Assembly (NCBI GenBank): GCA_022826755.1
Contig: JAJDUG010000005.1
Coordinates: 1-64,000 of the forward strand
Reading direction: 5' to 3'
Length of the DNA: 64,000 nucleotides
Origin: Acidobacteriota bacterium
GTDB taxonomy: Bacteria > Acidobacteriota > Terriglobia > Versatilivoradales > Versatilivoraceae
A program made the position numbers and the translations under genes. Below the pieces are notes generated by a model. That model did no database searches. It was given only the letters and a program-made list of their open reading frames with translations, and was not told the origin of the DNA. How positions within the stretch are numbered: position 1 is the first letter of the stretch; the number at the start of each line of letters is the position of its first letter. This document shows positions 1 through 8,621 of the stretch, piece after piece.

Positions 1-183
1 GATCTGATCGAGGCGGCGGCACAGCAGGGGCCATTGGTCACGGGGGATCGAGAAGTGGCGACCCAGGTTGAGAAGGGTCTGCTGTCGGACCTTGCCGGAG
101 ACGCGGTGGGTGCGGACGAGGCGATGGGTGAAGTAGGTCTGGCCGGAGGAAGAAGAGCGGGTCCGGGTGTGGCGGATGAACAT
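1..183 (-). CDS. IS1634-type transposase, N-terminal part (cut by window edge)
   Basis: An ATG at 183 opens a frame of 61 codons that runs off the left edge of the window. The peptide starts MFIRHTRTRS and contains GQTYFTHRLVRTHR and LLNLGRHFSIPRDQWP. This is the N-terminal pattern of IS1634-family (IS4-superfamily) DDE transposases, which begin with a reading of 'GKTYYTYRLVES...LLNLG'. The catalytic DDE domain lies outside the window. The gene lies at the distal end of the defence genes, as expected for an insertion sequence inside a genomic island. A short palindrome (CCATAAGATTATGG, about 227-240) just upstream could be part of the element's end, but I cannot fix the terminus. Whether the rest of the transposase is intact is not visible. 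Confidence 0.72.
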   Translation of the reverse strand, partial: MFIRHTRTRSSSSGQTYFTHRLVRTHRVSGKVRQQTLLNLGRHFSIPRDQWPLLCRRLDQI

Positions 184-547
184 GGGAGGGACCGTAACAG
201 AGGGAGGAGAGGGGGTCAAGCCCATCCCATAAGATTATGGCACTACATTAAGGTCACTCAACCAAGAATCAACAACTTACGGGTGGTTGTAGGCCAAAAT
301 AGGGGTAAAGTACCTCCAATCGCCCGTCCCTTTGTTAAAGATGAGATAAGGGGCCGGACCCATAGGATCGCTCCCACCTGTCCGGTTCGCCACGAAGTTG
401 GCGCACCGGAAGCGCTCCGCCACGCAGTTGTGCCTTACCGAACAATACCACTGCGGCTCAAAACGAGACGCCGTCCCGGAGCAGTGAAATGGTCTCGGAT
501 GTTTGGACAGTTCGAGGGCTTCGCAAAGGTGTAGTCCGGTCGCGCGG
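184..547. other. Intergenic stretch downstream of the helicase gene
   Basis: This is 364 bases between the transposase start and the stop of the helicase gene. I see no gene that I can support. A minus-strand frame (277-579) can be read across it and ends in a plausible-looking peptide (ANRTGGSDPMG), but its start overlaps the helicase gene and I recognise no family. A 38-codon frame starting at 551 with an ATGA overlap is also possible. The part nearest the transposase (about 184-250) probably belongs to the insertion sequence end. Confidence 0.4.
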
Positions 548-3500
548 TCATGCCTCACCTTCGATGATCGACCACACACGGTAATAGCTCGCCCCCTTTT
601 GACCCATAGCAGCCCTCCACGTGTCGACTCCCGCGGAACGAACCCTACCTCGTAATTGGTGCAACGACTCGGATGGTTTTACCCCGAGTTGACTTGTCAA
701 TGGCACTGCAGCCGTTCGCGGCACGCCCAGAATCCGAAGAGCTACGGCCTCATCGGAGTTCACACCGTAGTAGATTCGCGCGGGCAGGTTTCGCAGCGTC
801 TGCTGCTCGTTTGCAGACAACGATTCGAATGTGTCCCCGATAGTCAGGGCTTGGAGTGCAGCCACACCCCAAGAGGCCGTCTGCGTCAGCCTTCCAAATA
901 CCTTCGTACAACACTTCGTCATTGCCGCCACGTCGGCGTTGTAGCCATCTGCATCGTCACCTAACTGCCTCCCGAAATACTCGGTGGCCATCTCGGCGAG
1001 CGGGCGTCCTTGCACCCAATCGCAGATTATCCGAGAGAGCTTGTCCCCGTCAGCTTGTTGTCCACCTGTGACCTCCTTGAGTGATTCTCGAAGTTCCGGG
1101 ACCTGAAGAAGCACACCAAGCATCCGCCGTAGGTCGTCGCGCCGGCTCCCAAAGAGCTCTGGAGTCCACACCTCACTCGCCAATTGCGCATCACGCAGAC
1201 GAATCAACGTATTGCTCACCGACTCCCAGGAGAGTCCCGTTGCGTCCACAAGTTGAAGCGGCTTCCCCTTGATGCGCTCAGCATATCGGTATACGCCATT
1301 TACCAACTCATCCGCCCAGCCTTGGCGGCTCTTGCGTAGATCTTGGAAGCCGAGAGTGCCGCGAAGAACCTGCTCGATCTCAGCAGCGAACCGTTCGTGG
1401 CTACCGATTTGTCTGTACGTGTGAGCAAGGTATTGCAGAAACGCTGACCATTCAGGCTGCCAAGATAGTGTCTCGAGATTCAACAGGCTTCCCTCGGCGC
1501 GCACTTTCTGAATCATGTCGATCAGCGTCGAGTTCAATTCGCCCACGGATCGACTAATGAATTCCTCAATCTTCCTCACCTTGGCATCGTTGTGTCCCGC
1601 CAGCGCGACGATGCCAAGGTCTCCCTGATCGACACGGCCGGCCCGCCCTGCAATATTCCAGAAATCCTCGGGCGGCATGTCCTGTCCGTAGGGATACTGA
1701 TGACTTGCGAACACCACTCCCGAGACGGGGAAGTTGACACCCTGCGCAATGGTAGTCGTCGCGACCAGGACACGTAACAATTTCCTTTCCGTCAACCACT
1801 CGATAATGGTGCGAGTGTCCTCCGAGAGTCCCGAGTGGTGAACACCGACGCCATATTCGAGTAGCGACGTCAGGGGAAAATCGGACCCCATTTCATCTTC
1901 CAGGAAATTCCGGATATGCCTGAGGTCTTCGGTGTCGACACCTTTGCGGTTCGCGTCCACCTTGAACGCGTTCGCCACACTCCAGCTATTGTTCGGCTTA
2001 TCGACGAGCACAATCACAGTCCCACGGCGCTGAAGAATCTGTCCCGTCGCCGCCGCGAGTTTGCCGGGCGATCTTGAAACATCGGCCCACGACAAACCCA
2101 GAGGGCGTTGGGCGCCGATCGCCAATGCTTCGGGTATTTCGATTGTCTTCCGGGCCGTATGCTGGGTTATGAGTTCCACCCGAAAAGCGCCGCGCGCATG
2201 ACCTCTTAGTGGACGCGCTGTCGCGATGGCACGGTCGTTGGGCACCCAATCCAGTCCAAGCTCGATGCTCTTGTTGCTGTCGGGGGCCAACCATCGTGCG
2301 ATCTCCTCGGCATTATCGACGAATGGTGTGAGCAGCAGGAACTGCGCATATCGACACTCCCGATTCACGGTGGCAAGCAACAGTTCCAGCTTCAGGCCGC
2401 GTGCAGCGGACGCAATCCCATGAGCCTCATCCACAACGACAAGGGTCAAAGGTCTCCCTATTCTTTGCTCCCAACCGCTTCGGAGCATAAGATCGAGCTT
2501 CTCGGGAGTTGTAACGAGGATGCGAAACTGCTGGTCAACATCCCGATCGAGGAGCATGTCAGACTCCAAGCCGTCGATCTCCAGCGCAGGACTGACTTTT
2601 TCCACGTTGCAGTTGATTTCCGCGAAATCTCGTCGCAGGCGAATGGCCAATTGATTGACCAAAGCACGTGTCGGCGCAAGGTATGCCACCCAACCCTGTT
2701 CGTAATCGAACTGATTCAGCGCCTGTAGAATTCTGAACTCCGCAATAAATGTCTTGCCGCTTGATGTCGGTAGACTGACGACGACGGAGCGATGACCTGA
2801 TCCGAGCAATCCCTCCTCGCGAAGCGTTCGCCGTTGCGGAGGAAGCATTTCGAAGATCGGTCGGTGGCGGTGCCGCGAAATCATCGACTCCACGAATTTC
2901 GTGACCCGAGAATTGACAGCGCGTGTAACCGTCCAAATGCTGCTGTCGACAAGCGTCCGGGCGGCTCGAGCGAGTAGTCGCGTCAATGTCTCCCGTTCCA
3001 TCAGTTGTCCGCGACCGGCCGCGGCAATAGCTCGGTCGAATTGCGCTTCAAGTTGCTGCCGTATGTCGTAGCGCCCGTCAACCGACCCCTGGGCTTGGTA
3101 AACGCTTACAATCTCGGCGGCCCTGGCCAGGTGATATGCACTGACAAGCTCCCAAGCTGGTTGTGCGTTTCTCTGTTCTTCCGCCCGACTCAAGAATCCT
3201 GGCTCGAAACTTTTCTGGTCCGAGCGAAGACGTGTGACTCGCTCTTGAACGGCATCAAGGTCGTCCCAACCACCTTTGCGAAATAGGCGCAACCAAATGT
3301 CCAGAATAGTTGCCCATACGCGCAGACCCCAATCGGACGCATCAGTAGGCAGAGAGGGAATCCCCTTTTCGAAAAGGAGTCGACGGACATCGGCGCCACG
3401 GTCCCCCAGAATACCGAGGCATCCGAGTCGCACAAGTACTTGGGCGGCCTCCAAATCTGTATCGGGCCACGGCAGCACTCGTGCCACCTGAAAGACTTCC

Positions 3501-3718
3501 GCTGCCGCCGCAGTCAACTCATCGGAACCTTCACCTTCGAGCAGGTCGAATACACGGATCTCAAGACCGTTTGCAATGAACCGCAGTTGCTCGTCGGTAA
3601 GCTGACTGGATTCGGGGATTTCGAGCGCATCCCGGAGCCGGCGTCGGCTTGCCTCGGTAGTGGCATCGCGAATCTTCTCATCACCGATGGAATCGACGAT
3701 CCAGGAATCGGTGGTCAT
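548..3718 (-). CDS. hamB: Ski2-like DEAH helicase, HamB-like (Hachiman defence)
   Basis: A superfamily 2 helicase of 1056 residues. From the ATG at 3718 the motifs are Walker A PTSSGKT (about 317-323), DEAH (about 430-433), a Ski2-type HHSGL (about 627), motif V TTTIAQGVNFP (about 654) and motif VI GRAGR (about 691-695). About 300 residues precede the helicase core and about 350 follow it. The start is chosen because this ATG overlaps the stop of the upstream nuclease gene as ATGA, with GAGGCAGG ahead of it; a longer frame to 3748 exists but would overlap more. A COG1204-type helicase directly downstream of a small PD-(D/E)xK protein is the layout of Hachiman (HamA-HamB) and the related AbpAB anti-phage systems. 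In those, HamB is thought to sense and translocate on damaged or foreign DNA and to restrain or license the HamA nuclease. The family call is good; the exact system name is inferred from the pairing. Confidence 0.75.
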   Translation of the reverse strand: MTTDSWIVDSIGDEKIRDATTEASRRRLRDALEIPESSQLTDEQLRFIANGLEIRVFDLLEGEGSDELTAAAAEVFQVARVLPWPDTDLEAAQVLVRLGCLGILGDRGADVRRLLFEKGIPSLPTDASDWGLRVWATILDIWLRLFRKGGWDDLDAVQERVTRLRSDQKSFEPGFLSRAEEQRNAQPAWELVSAYHLARAAEIVSVYQAQGSVDGRYDIRQQLEAQFDRAIAAAGRGQLMERETLTRLLARAARTLVDSSIWTVTRAVNSRVTKFVESMISRHRHRPIFEMLPPQRRTLREEGLLGSGHRSVVVSLPTSSGKTFIAEFRILQALNQFDYEQGWVAYLAPTRALVNQLAIRLRRDFAEINCNVEKVSPALEIDGLESDMLLDRDVDQQFRILVTTPEKLDLMLRSGWEQRIGRPLTLVVVDEAHGIASAARGLKLELLLATVNRECRYAQFLLLTPFVDNAEEIARWLAPDSNKSIELGLDWVPNDRAIATARPLRGHARGAFRVELITQHTARKTIEIPEALAIGAQRPLGLSWADVSRSPGKLAAATGQILQRRGTVIVLVDKPNNSWSVANAFKVDANRKGVDTEDLRHIRNFLEDEMGSDFPLTSLLEYGVGVHHSGLSEDTRTIIEWLTERKLLRVLVATTTIAQGVNFPVSGVVFASHQYPYGQDMPPEDFWNIAGRAGRVDQGDLGIVALAGHNDAKVRKIEEFISRSVGELNSTLIDMIQKVRAEGSLLNLETLSWQPEWSAFLQYLAHTYRQIGSHERFAAEIEQVLRGTLGFQDLRKSRQGWADELVNGVYRYAERIKGKPLQLVDATGLSWESVSNTLIRLRDAQLASEVWTPELFGSRRDDLRRMLGVLLQVPELRESLKEVTGGQQADGDKLSRIICDWVQGRPLAEMATEYFGRQLGDDADGYNADVAAMTKCCTKVFGRLTQTASWGVAALQALTIGDTFESLSANEQQTLRNLPARIYYGVNSDEAVALRILGVPRTAAVPLTSQLGVKPSESLHQLRGRVRSAGVDTWRAAMGQKGASYYRVWSIIEGEA

Positions 3719-4512
3719 GAGCCTGCCTCCAGCAGCAATGCCGCCCAAGCAGAGATTGGCACGGGCAGATACCAGGCGAAGAGTTCAACACGAGTAGGTT
3801 GGAGCAGGCGAAGCGCCAAATTGCCGGCTCGGGATTTGAGGTCGAGTTCACTCGGCTCTGTATCTCGAATCAGGACACCGACGAGCAGCAATTCCTTGCC
3901 CCCCGAAGTGAGGTAGCGGCTGACTGCCTTCCGATAGAAATCGCAATAAGGCTCGGATCGGCATCGCGCATGCAGCCATTTCAACAGGGCATGCTGAATG
4001 TCAAGCCTCGTGGCACTTTCCTGAAGTTGCCACACCATTCCGCTCCCACCACTCATTACGCCGGGCGGTGTGCTGGTGTCAGAGGACGTCTTTACTTCGC
4101 CGAACAGCAGTAACACCTTTTCTTCCTCACGGCAGAAGCCAACGAGATCAGCGCCCGGCAGGCTCGCCCGTGGAGTTCGGCGATCACGTACAGTATTCCA
4201 AGGCCACACCACATTTCGGCCTGAATCGTCCCGTAGCGCACATTCTGCAAGCGCCTCACCGATTTCCCATCCTTCCGGATCGGGCACAGAGTTCAACAGA
4301 CGCTCAACGAACCTCGTCTCCATCCCGGTCGTGGCGAGACCGCGTAGTTCAGTAGCGAAGGAAGAGTCAGCGTCCGCGACGCGCGGGCGCACGACTTCGT
4401 GTAGGTAATTTGCGAATCGATCCGCACTTTCTACGACGCGTCCTTCCCAATGAACTGCTCCCTCATTCCCCGAGTACCTGACCTGAGAGTCGAGGGTTGG
4501 CATGTTCGTCAT
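3715..4512 (-). CDS. hamA: PD-(D/E)xK nuclease-like protein, HamA/DUF1837-like
   Basis: A 265-residue protein with the string PGADLVGF followed by LLLFGEVKTSSD. This gives D122 and E139-V-K141, the D...ExK core of a PD-(D/E)xK nuclease fold, preceded by a helix carrying GEALAECA. DUF1837 (HamA) proteins have this size and a similar GExK signature, and they sit just upstream of a helicase. The stop overlaps the helicase start by four bases (ATGA), so the two are probably made in fixed ratio as one complex. The start at 4512 is an ATG; a second ATG at 4503 is equally possible. There are 168 bases upstream without a gene, so the pair may have its own promoter or be the tail of the restriction operon. 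Similarity was judged by eye. An alternative is another nuclease-helicase defence pair that does not belong to the HamA family. Confidence 0.68.
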   Translation of the reverse strand: MTNMPTLDSQVRYSGNEGAVHWEGRVVESADRFANYLHEVVRPRVADADSSFATELRGLATTGMETRFVERLLNSVPDPEGWEIGEALAECALRDDSGRNVVWPWNTVRDRRTPRASLPGADLVGFCREEEKVLLLFGEVKTSSDTSTPPGVMSGGSGMVWQLQESATRLDIQHALLKWLHARCRSEPYCDFYRKAVSRYLTSGGKELLLVGVLIRDTEPSELDLKSRAGNLALRLLQPTRVELFAWYLPVPISAWAALLLEAGS

Positions 4513-4680
4513 GCTACGTGCTCACAAGGCAAACCCCGCGCCGTGGCACCTACAACGACGCATCGAATTTCGAACACGGTGCACACGGTGGCCCCGTCTC
4601 GCGGCGCATTCCCGCCGTTGCTATGAACGCCAGCGTCTCGGAATCGCCCGCTGCGGCCAGTGTCGCAATCTGTGCGAGCG

Positions 4681-5460
4681 TTATCGCCACGCTCCATCCT
4701 TAAGCGAACACTCCGGTTCGACGACGTTTGCAAGGTTCACGATAATCTGCGCGTGATGCCGGCTCAGCCACTGCTTGGCGCGTTCCATTTCGGGACAAAT
4801 GCTCTGCACGGTCAACCAGAACTTCGCTGAATGGTCTGGGACGACCAGATGCACGACCTCGTGCGCAACGAGATAGCGGAGCACGAAGTCAGGCGCGAGG
4901 ATAAGGCGCCAGTTGAAGGACAGGTTCCCGCGGGAGGAACAATTGCCCCACTTCGTGCGCTGCTCCATCACGTAGACCAGCCCAGGCTCCTGTCCCATGC
5001 GTGCCGTCACCTCCGGCAGGTAGTCCGCAATGGCCAAGCGCGCCTGTCTTCGCAGCCAGTTCTCGAGACCACGCGCGGCCGGCGTTTGCGTCTCGGACCC
5101 ACGGCGGACAACGATTTCCCCTTCGCACCACGCGACGCGGTTGCAGCGCGCACGCGTCTCCACGAACTCGATGCGCACCCGCGTCGGTGCGCCGCGATAC
5201 AGGATTTCGCCAGACTGCCGTCGCACCGGATGCCGCAGCTCGCGGAGACTCGCCATGCGGTTGATCTGGGCTACCACCCAGCCCTCGTTCCGGCGCAGGA
5301 AAGCCGACACGTCCTCGTCGCTCGCGCTCGCTGGACGTACGACCTCGACGCCATCTGGACCAACCCGAATGCGGGTCTGATGGGCGGCCCTGGAGACGAG
5401 GACGACATAGTCCACGCAGTTGCCACCTAGCATGATTCGCTGTTGCATCGCCGCCTTCAT
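4681..5460 (-). CDS. YgjP-like (DUF45/M48) zinc metallopeptidase coupled to hsdR
   Basis: A 259-residue protein of the YgjP/WLM clan. Near the C-terminus it reads RTKWGNCSSRGNLSFNW, then VAHEVVHLVVPDHSAKFW. HEVVH is the zinc-binding HExxH and the later His of DHSAKFW is the usual third ligand. The N-terminal half is a strand-rich region typical of the family. The start ATG overlaps the hsdR stop as ATGA, so translation is coupled to the restriction subunit. Metallopeptidases of this type often accompany type I restriction genes, but I know of no settled role. Turnover of the restriction complex and cleavage of an invader's proteins are both only ideas. The domain call is firm and the function is unknown. 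Confidence 0.85.
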   Translation of the reverse strand: MKAAMQQRIMLGGNCVDYVVLVSRAAHQTRIRVGPDGVEVVRPASASDEDVSAFLRRNEGWVVAQINRMASLRELRHPVRRQSGEILYRGAPTRVRIEFVETRARCNRVAWCEGEIVVRRGSETQTPAARGLENWLRRQARLAIADYLPEVTARMGQEPGLVYVMEQRTKWGNCSSRGNLSFNWRLILAPDFVLRYLVAHEVVHLVVPDHSAKFWLTVQSICPEMERAKQWLSRHHAQIIVNLANVVEPECSLKDGAWR

Positions 5461-8400
5461 CCGTCAGATACCTCGTCCGACTTGGCCAGCTCCTCCACCG
5501 TCGGTCTCAGGAACGGAGGATCTTCGGCGCCCGTATCGAACCCGAGCCCCTCGTAACGCGGATTCCACGACTCCGCCAAGAGCGACTGCTCCACGCGCAT
5601 GCGCCCACTGACCGAGTTGCTCCACCCCGTCACCAGGAGCTTGTGTTGCCGCAGATGGCCAACCATGTTACGGGAACACTCCGCGATGTAGGTCTCGTCG
5701 GTGGCGGAGGTATTGGCGCGCAGGACGGTGAACAATCCGTACTCGCCGGGTCGTGTGAGGCCCAACCGCTCCGGCTCCTGCTTGGTGGCGGAAGCCTCGT
5801 CTGCGATGGCTTCCAGTTCTCGCAGGCGTTTTACGGTGGCCTCGTCACCGGCCTCCTGTCGTTCCTTGATCTGCTGTAGCCTCTCGCCCAGTAGCCGATA
5901 GAGAAAGCCCGGATCGTCCTCCGTCAGTTCGGCAGTCAGCATCGCTTCGAGGGCGGCTGCCTTGTCGGCAGGCGTCGGGAGCTCGTCCAGCTTTCCCGCG
6001 TAGTCCTGGTCGATCTTGAGCACCGGCAGCGACTGCGCCATCTCGACGAAGGTCGTGTTTTCCTCGATCAGAGCCTTCGTCTTGGCGGACAGCTCTCCAT
6101 AGGTATTCTTACTTCCACGCTGCCTCCGCCGGTGCGCTACGTAGATTCCGCAAAGCCAGTTGTACTGTAGACGGTGCGGGTACAGGCACGTGTCAGGCGA
6201 CAAAGCTTCCCAGAGCCGTTCCAAGCTCATGAAGTTCTGCTCGAAGTTCTTCGCCATTTCGGCGTCGCGGAGCCGCCGCAGAGCGGACAGGAGACACTGG
6301 CGCGTGTCCTCGATGGCGATGCCCTCGAAGGTCTGAATGCACCGGGAGACCTCTCCCGGCACCGTCGCCCGCAACTTGTCCCAGTCGATCAGAGATTCTT
6401 CGCGGACGCTCTCGTCGAAGTTGAGCGCCTTCTCCAGGTCCGCGAAAACGCCGAAGTAGTCGACGACGATCCCCGTCCGTTTCTTCATCGACGGCAGGGG
6501 ACGGTTAGTTCGGGCAATTGCCTGAAGCAAGTTGTGGTCGCGCAGCGGCTTGTCGAGATACATCACCTGCTCCACCGGCGCATTGAACCCAGTGAGAAGG
6601 CGATCGCAGACGATGAGGATCTTGAGTGGCGGTCGCCATTGGCTCCGGTCGTCCCCATACCGCTCCCGGTTCCAGTCCTCCCACTGCGCCGGAGTCAGCT
6701 TGAAGTAGTCGATCATCTCGTCCTGCTTCACCTTGGCGTACTCGAAGCGCTGGACATCCGGCTCGCTGTTCTGCGCCGTCGAGATGATCACGTCCGATAT
6801 TTCCGGCGGGAGTCCCCGGTCGCGCAGCCTCCGGTCGAGAACGTCCTTGTAGACAGCGCACGCCTTTCGGTCCACGGCGACGAGTTGGGCCTTGAAGCCA
6901 CTCGGGTCGGGCTGCGCCAGAAAGTGGGTGACCATCTTGTCGAGCATGATGTCCACCCGGTCCGGATGCCGAGCAAGCTCCTTCCATCGGGACCGCTGGC
7001 GTTGGACGACGTCCTTAGCCTGCTCGTCTTCCAGCTCCATATCCTCGCAAATTCGCTCGAACCCGATGCTCAACGGCTCCTCGTCGACTTGGATGGGCAC
7101 GGCATCGCGAACGTAGTGCACCTCCAGCGTCGCCCCGTCCTGGATGGAGCGGCGTATGCCGTAGTAGCTCATGTAACGTTCCTGTTCGCCGTCCTTCCTT
7201 GGGCCGAAATCGCGGTGGGTGTTCTGCAGGGTGCGGTCGATGGGTGTCCCGGTGAAGCCGAACCGAAACCCGTTCTCAAGCTTGACGCGCATGGTAAGCG
7301 CGTGACTCTCGCGGCTGCCCCGGCCTGTGCCGGTCTGCGACCGATGGCACTCGTCGACCAGGCTCACGATGTTGTCGCGGCGCAGCGGATCGAGGTCGTC
7401 CATCTTCTGGAACGACTGAAGTGTCGTCACTAGCGTACCGCGCCAGTCGGTCCTCAGCCTCCGCTTGAGGTCTTGGACACCCAGCGCCTTCTCTACATTG
7501 GGATAGTCACAGGCGCCGAAGTCGTCCGAGAGTTGGGTTTTGAGATCGCGCCGATCGACAACGATGAGCACCGTGGGGTTGTCGAGGGCCGGATGCCTAC
7601 GTAGCTTCTGACCCGCGAACACCATGGTGAGCGACTTGCCGGAGCCCTGGGTGTGCCAGATGAGGCCCGTCCGGTCCTGGGGCGTGACCGGCCGACCCAC
7701 CTGCGCCACCGTGCGATCCACCAATTCGTTCACCGCCTCGAACTGGTGATAGCGGGCGATCTTCTTCGCGGTCGCGCCTCTAACGGTCTCGAAGACGACA
7801 AAGTGTTGCAGGAAGTCGAGCACGTGCGCCGGCTTAAGCCGCAGGAGACCCTTGACGGGCGTCTCCAGAGGATCGGCGGGGTCCGCGGCCCCGGGCTCGT
7901 TCCACCAACCATGACGCTCCGGATAGAGGCTGAGCCAGCGGCCCCACTGGTCGAGGTGGCGGTCGACGTCCTCCTTGCTCGCATCGTGAAACAGGACCGT
8001 CCCGTAACGGAACTCATCCTCGTCGGCGGCAACGCAGAAAACGTTGGGGACGAGCATCAAGGGCGCTTGGCGCTGGTAGCGGTGGAGCTGGCGCACTGCC
8101 TCGCGCCAGTCCTTGCCGCTGGTCAGGAAGCTCTTGTACTCGGCGACGACCAGGGGGATGCCGTTAACCAGCAGCACCGTGTCGTCGCGGCACTGCTTGA
8201 CGCCCTGCACGCGGTACTGATTGGTTGCGGTGAAGTCGTTCAGATGCTGACGTTCCGCCTCGAACGCGATGAACTGCACGGTTCGAGCGTCCTCGCCGGG
8301 ACGGAGCACGACCTTGGCGCCGTCGCGCATCAGGTCAAGAGTCGTGCGATTGGCGGTGAGCCGGTCCGGCTGCCCTATCGCCTTGCGTAGCGCCTCCACC

Positions 8401-8621
8401 GCCCGCCTCGCCTGCATCTCGGTTTCCACGTGCGAATTGATGCGTACGATGGCTTCCTTCAGCAGCGTCTCGACGAGTGGGTCTTCCAGGGGACGATCGA
8501 ACCCCGTCATCGCGGCTTCGTCCCGGTACGTCCACCCGAGCCCACCCACGCGATAGGTGGCTCTGGGCTCCCCGCAGAGCCAGTTCAGAATCGGCCTTTC
8601 GACGTAGCCGTACTCACTCAT
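5457..8621 (-). CDS. hsdR: Type I restriction enzyme, R subunit
   Basis: A 1054-residue motor and nuclease subunit. The N-terminal nuclease domain shows D147 followed by NGIPLVVAEYKS (E161-x-K163), the PD-(D/E)xK site that cuts DNA. A superfamily 2 translocase follows with Walker A QGSGKSLT, the box VDECHRSQTG (DECH in place of DEAH), and later LLTGFNAP and AIARTNR motifs. Length is normal for HsdR. It works as a complex with the M and S subunits: unmethylated DNA is reeled in by ATP hydrolysis and cut at a distance. The ATG overlaps the end of hsdS by eight bases (ATGAGTGA), and the stop overlaps the metallopeptidase start by four. All catalytic motifs look intact. Confidence 0.96.
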   Translation of the reverse strand: MSEYGYVERPILNWLCGEPRATYRVGGLGWTYRDEAAMTGFDRPLEDPLVETLLKEAIVRINSHVETEMQARRAVEALRKAIGQPDRLTANRTTLDLMRDGAKVVLRPGEDARTVQFIAFEAERQHLNDFTATNQYRVQGVKQCRDDTVLLVNGIPLVVAEYKSFLTSGKDWREAVRQLHRYQRQAPLMLVPNVFCVAADEDEFRYGTVLFHDASKEDVDRHLDQWGRWLSLYPERHGWWNEPGAADPADPLETPVKGLLRLKPAHVLDFLQHFVVFETVRGATAKKIARYHQFEAVNELVDRTVAQVGRPVTPQDRTGLIWHTQGSGKSLTMVFAGQKLRRHPALDNPTVLIVVDRRDLKTQLSDDFGACDYPNVEKALGVQDLKRRLRTDWRGTLVTTLQSFQKMDDLDPLRRDNIVSLVDECHRSQTGTGRGSRESHALTMRVKLENGFRFGFTGTPIDRTLQNTHRDFGPRKDGEQERYMSYYGIRRSIQDGATLEVHYVRDAVPIQVDEEPLSIGFERICEDMELEDEQAKDVVQRQRSRWKELARHPDRVDIMLDKMVTHFLAQPDPSGFKAQLVAVDRKACAVYKDVLDRRLRDRGLPPEISDVIISTAQNSEPDVQRFEYAKVKQDEMIDYFKLTPAQWEDWNRERYGDDRSQWRPPLKILIVCDRLLTGFNAPVEQVMYLDKPLRDHNLLQAIARTNRPLPSMKKRTGIVVDYFGVFADLEKALNFDESVREESLIDWDKLRATVPGEVSRCIQTFEGIAIEDTRQCLLSALRRLRDAEMAKNFEQNFMSLERLWEALSPDTCLYPHRLQYNWLCGIYVAHRRRQRGSKNTYGELSAKTKALIEENTTFVEMAQSLPVLKIDQDYAGKLDELPTPADKAAALEAMLTAELTEDDPGFLYRLLGERLQQIKERQEAGDEATVKRLRELEAIADEASATKQEPERLGLTRPGEYGLFTVLRANTSATDETYIAECSRNMVGHLRQHKLLVTGWSNSVSGRMRVEQSLLAESWNPRYEGLGFDTGAEDPPFLRPTVEELAKSDEVSDG

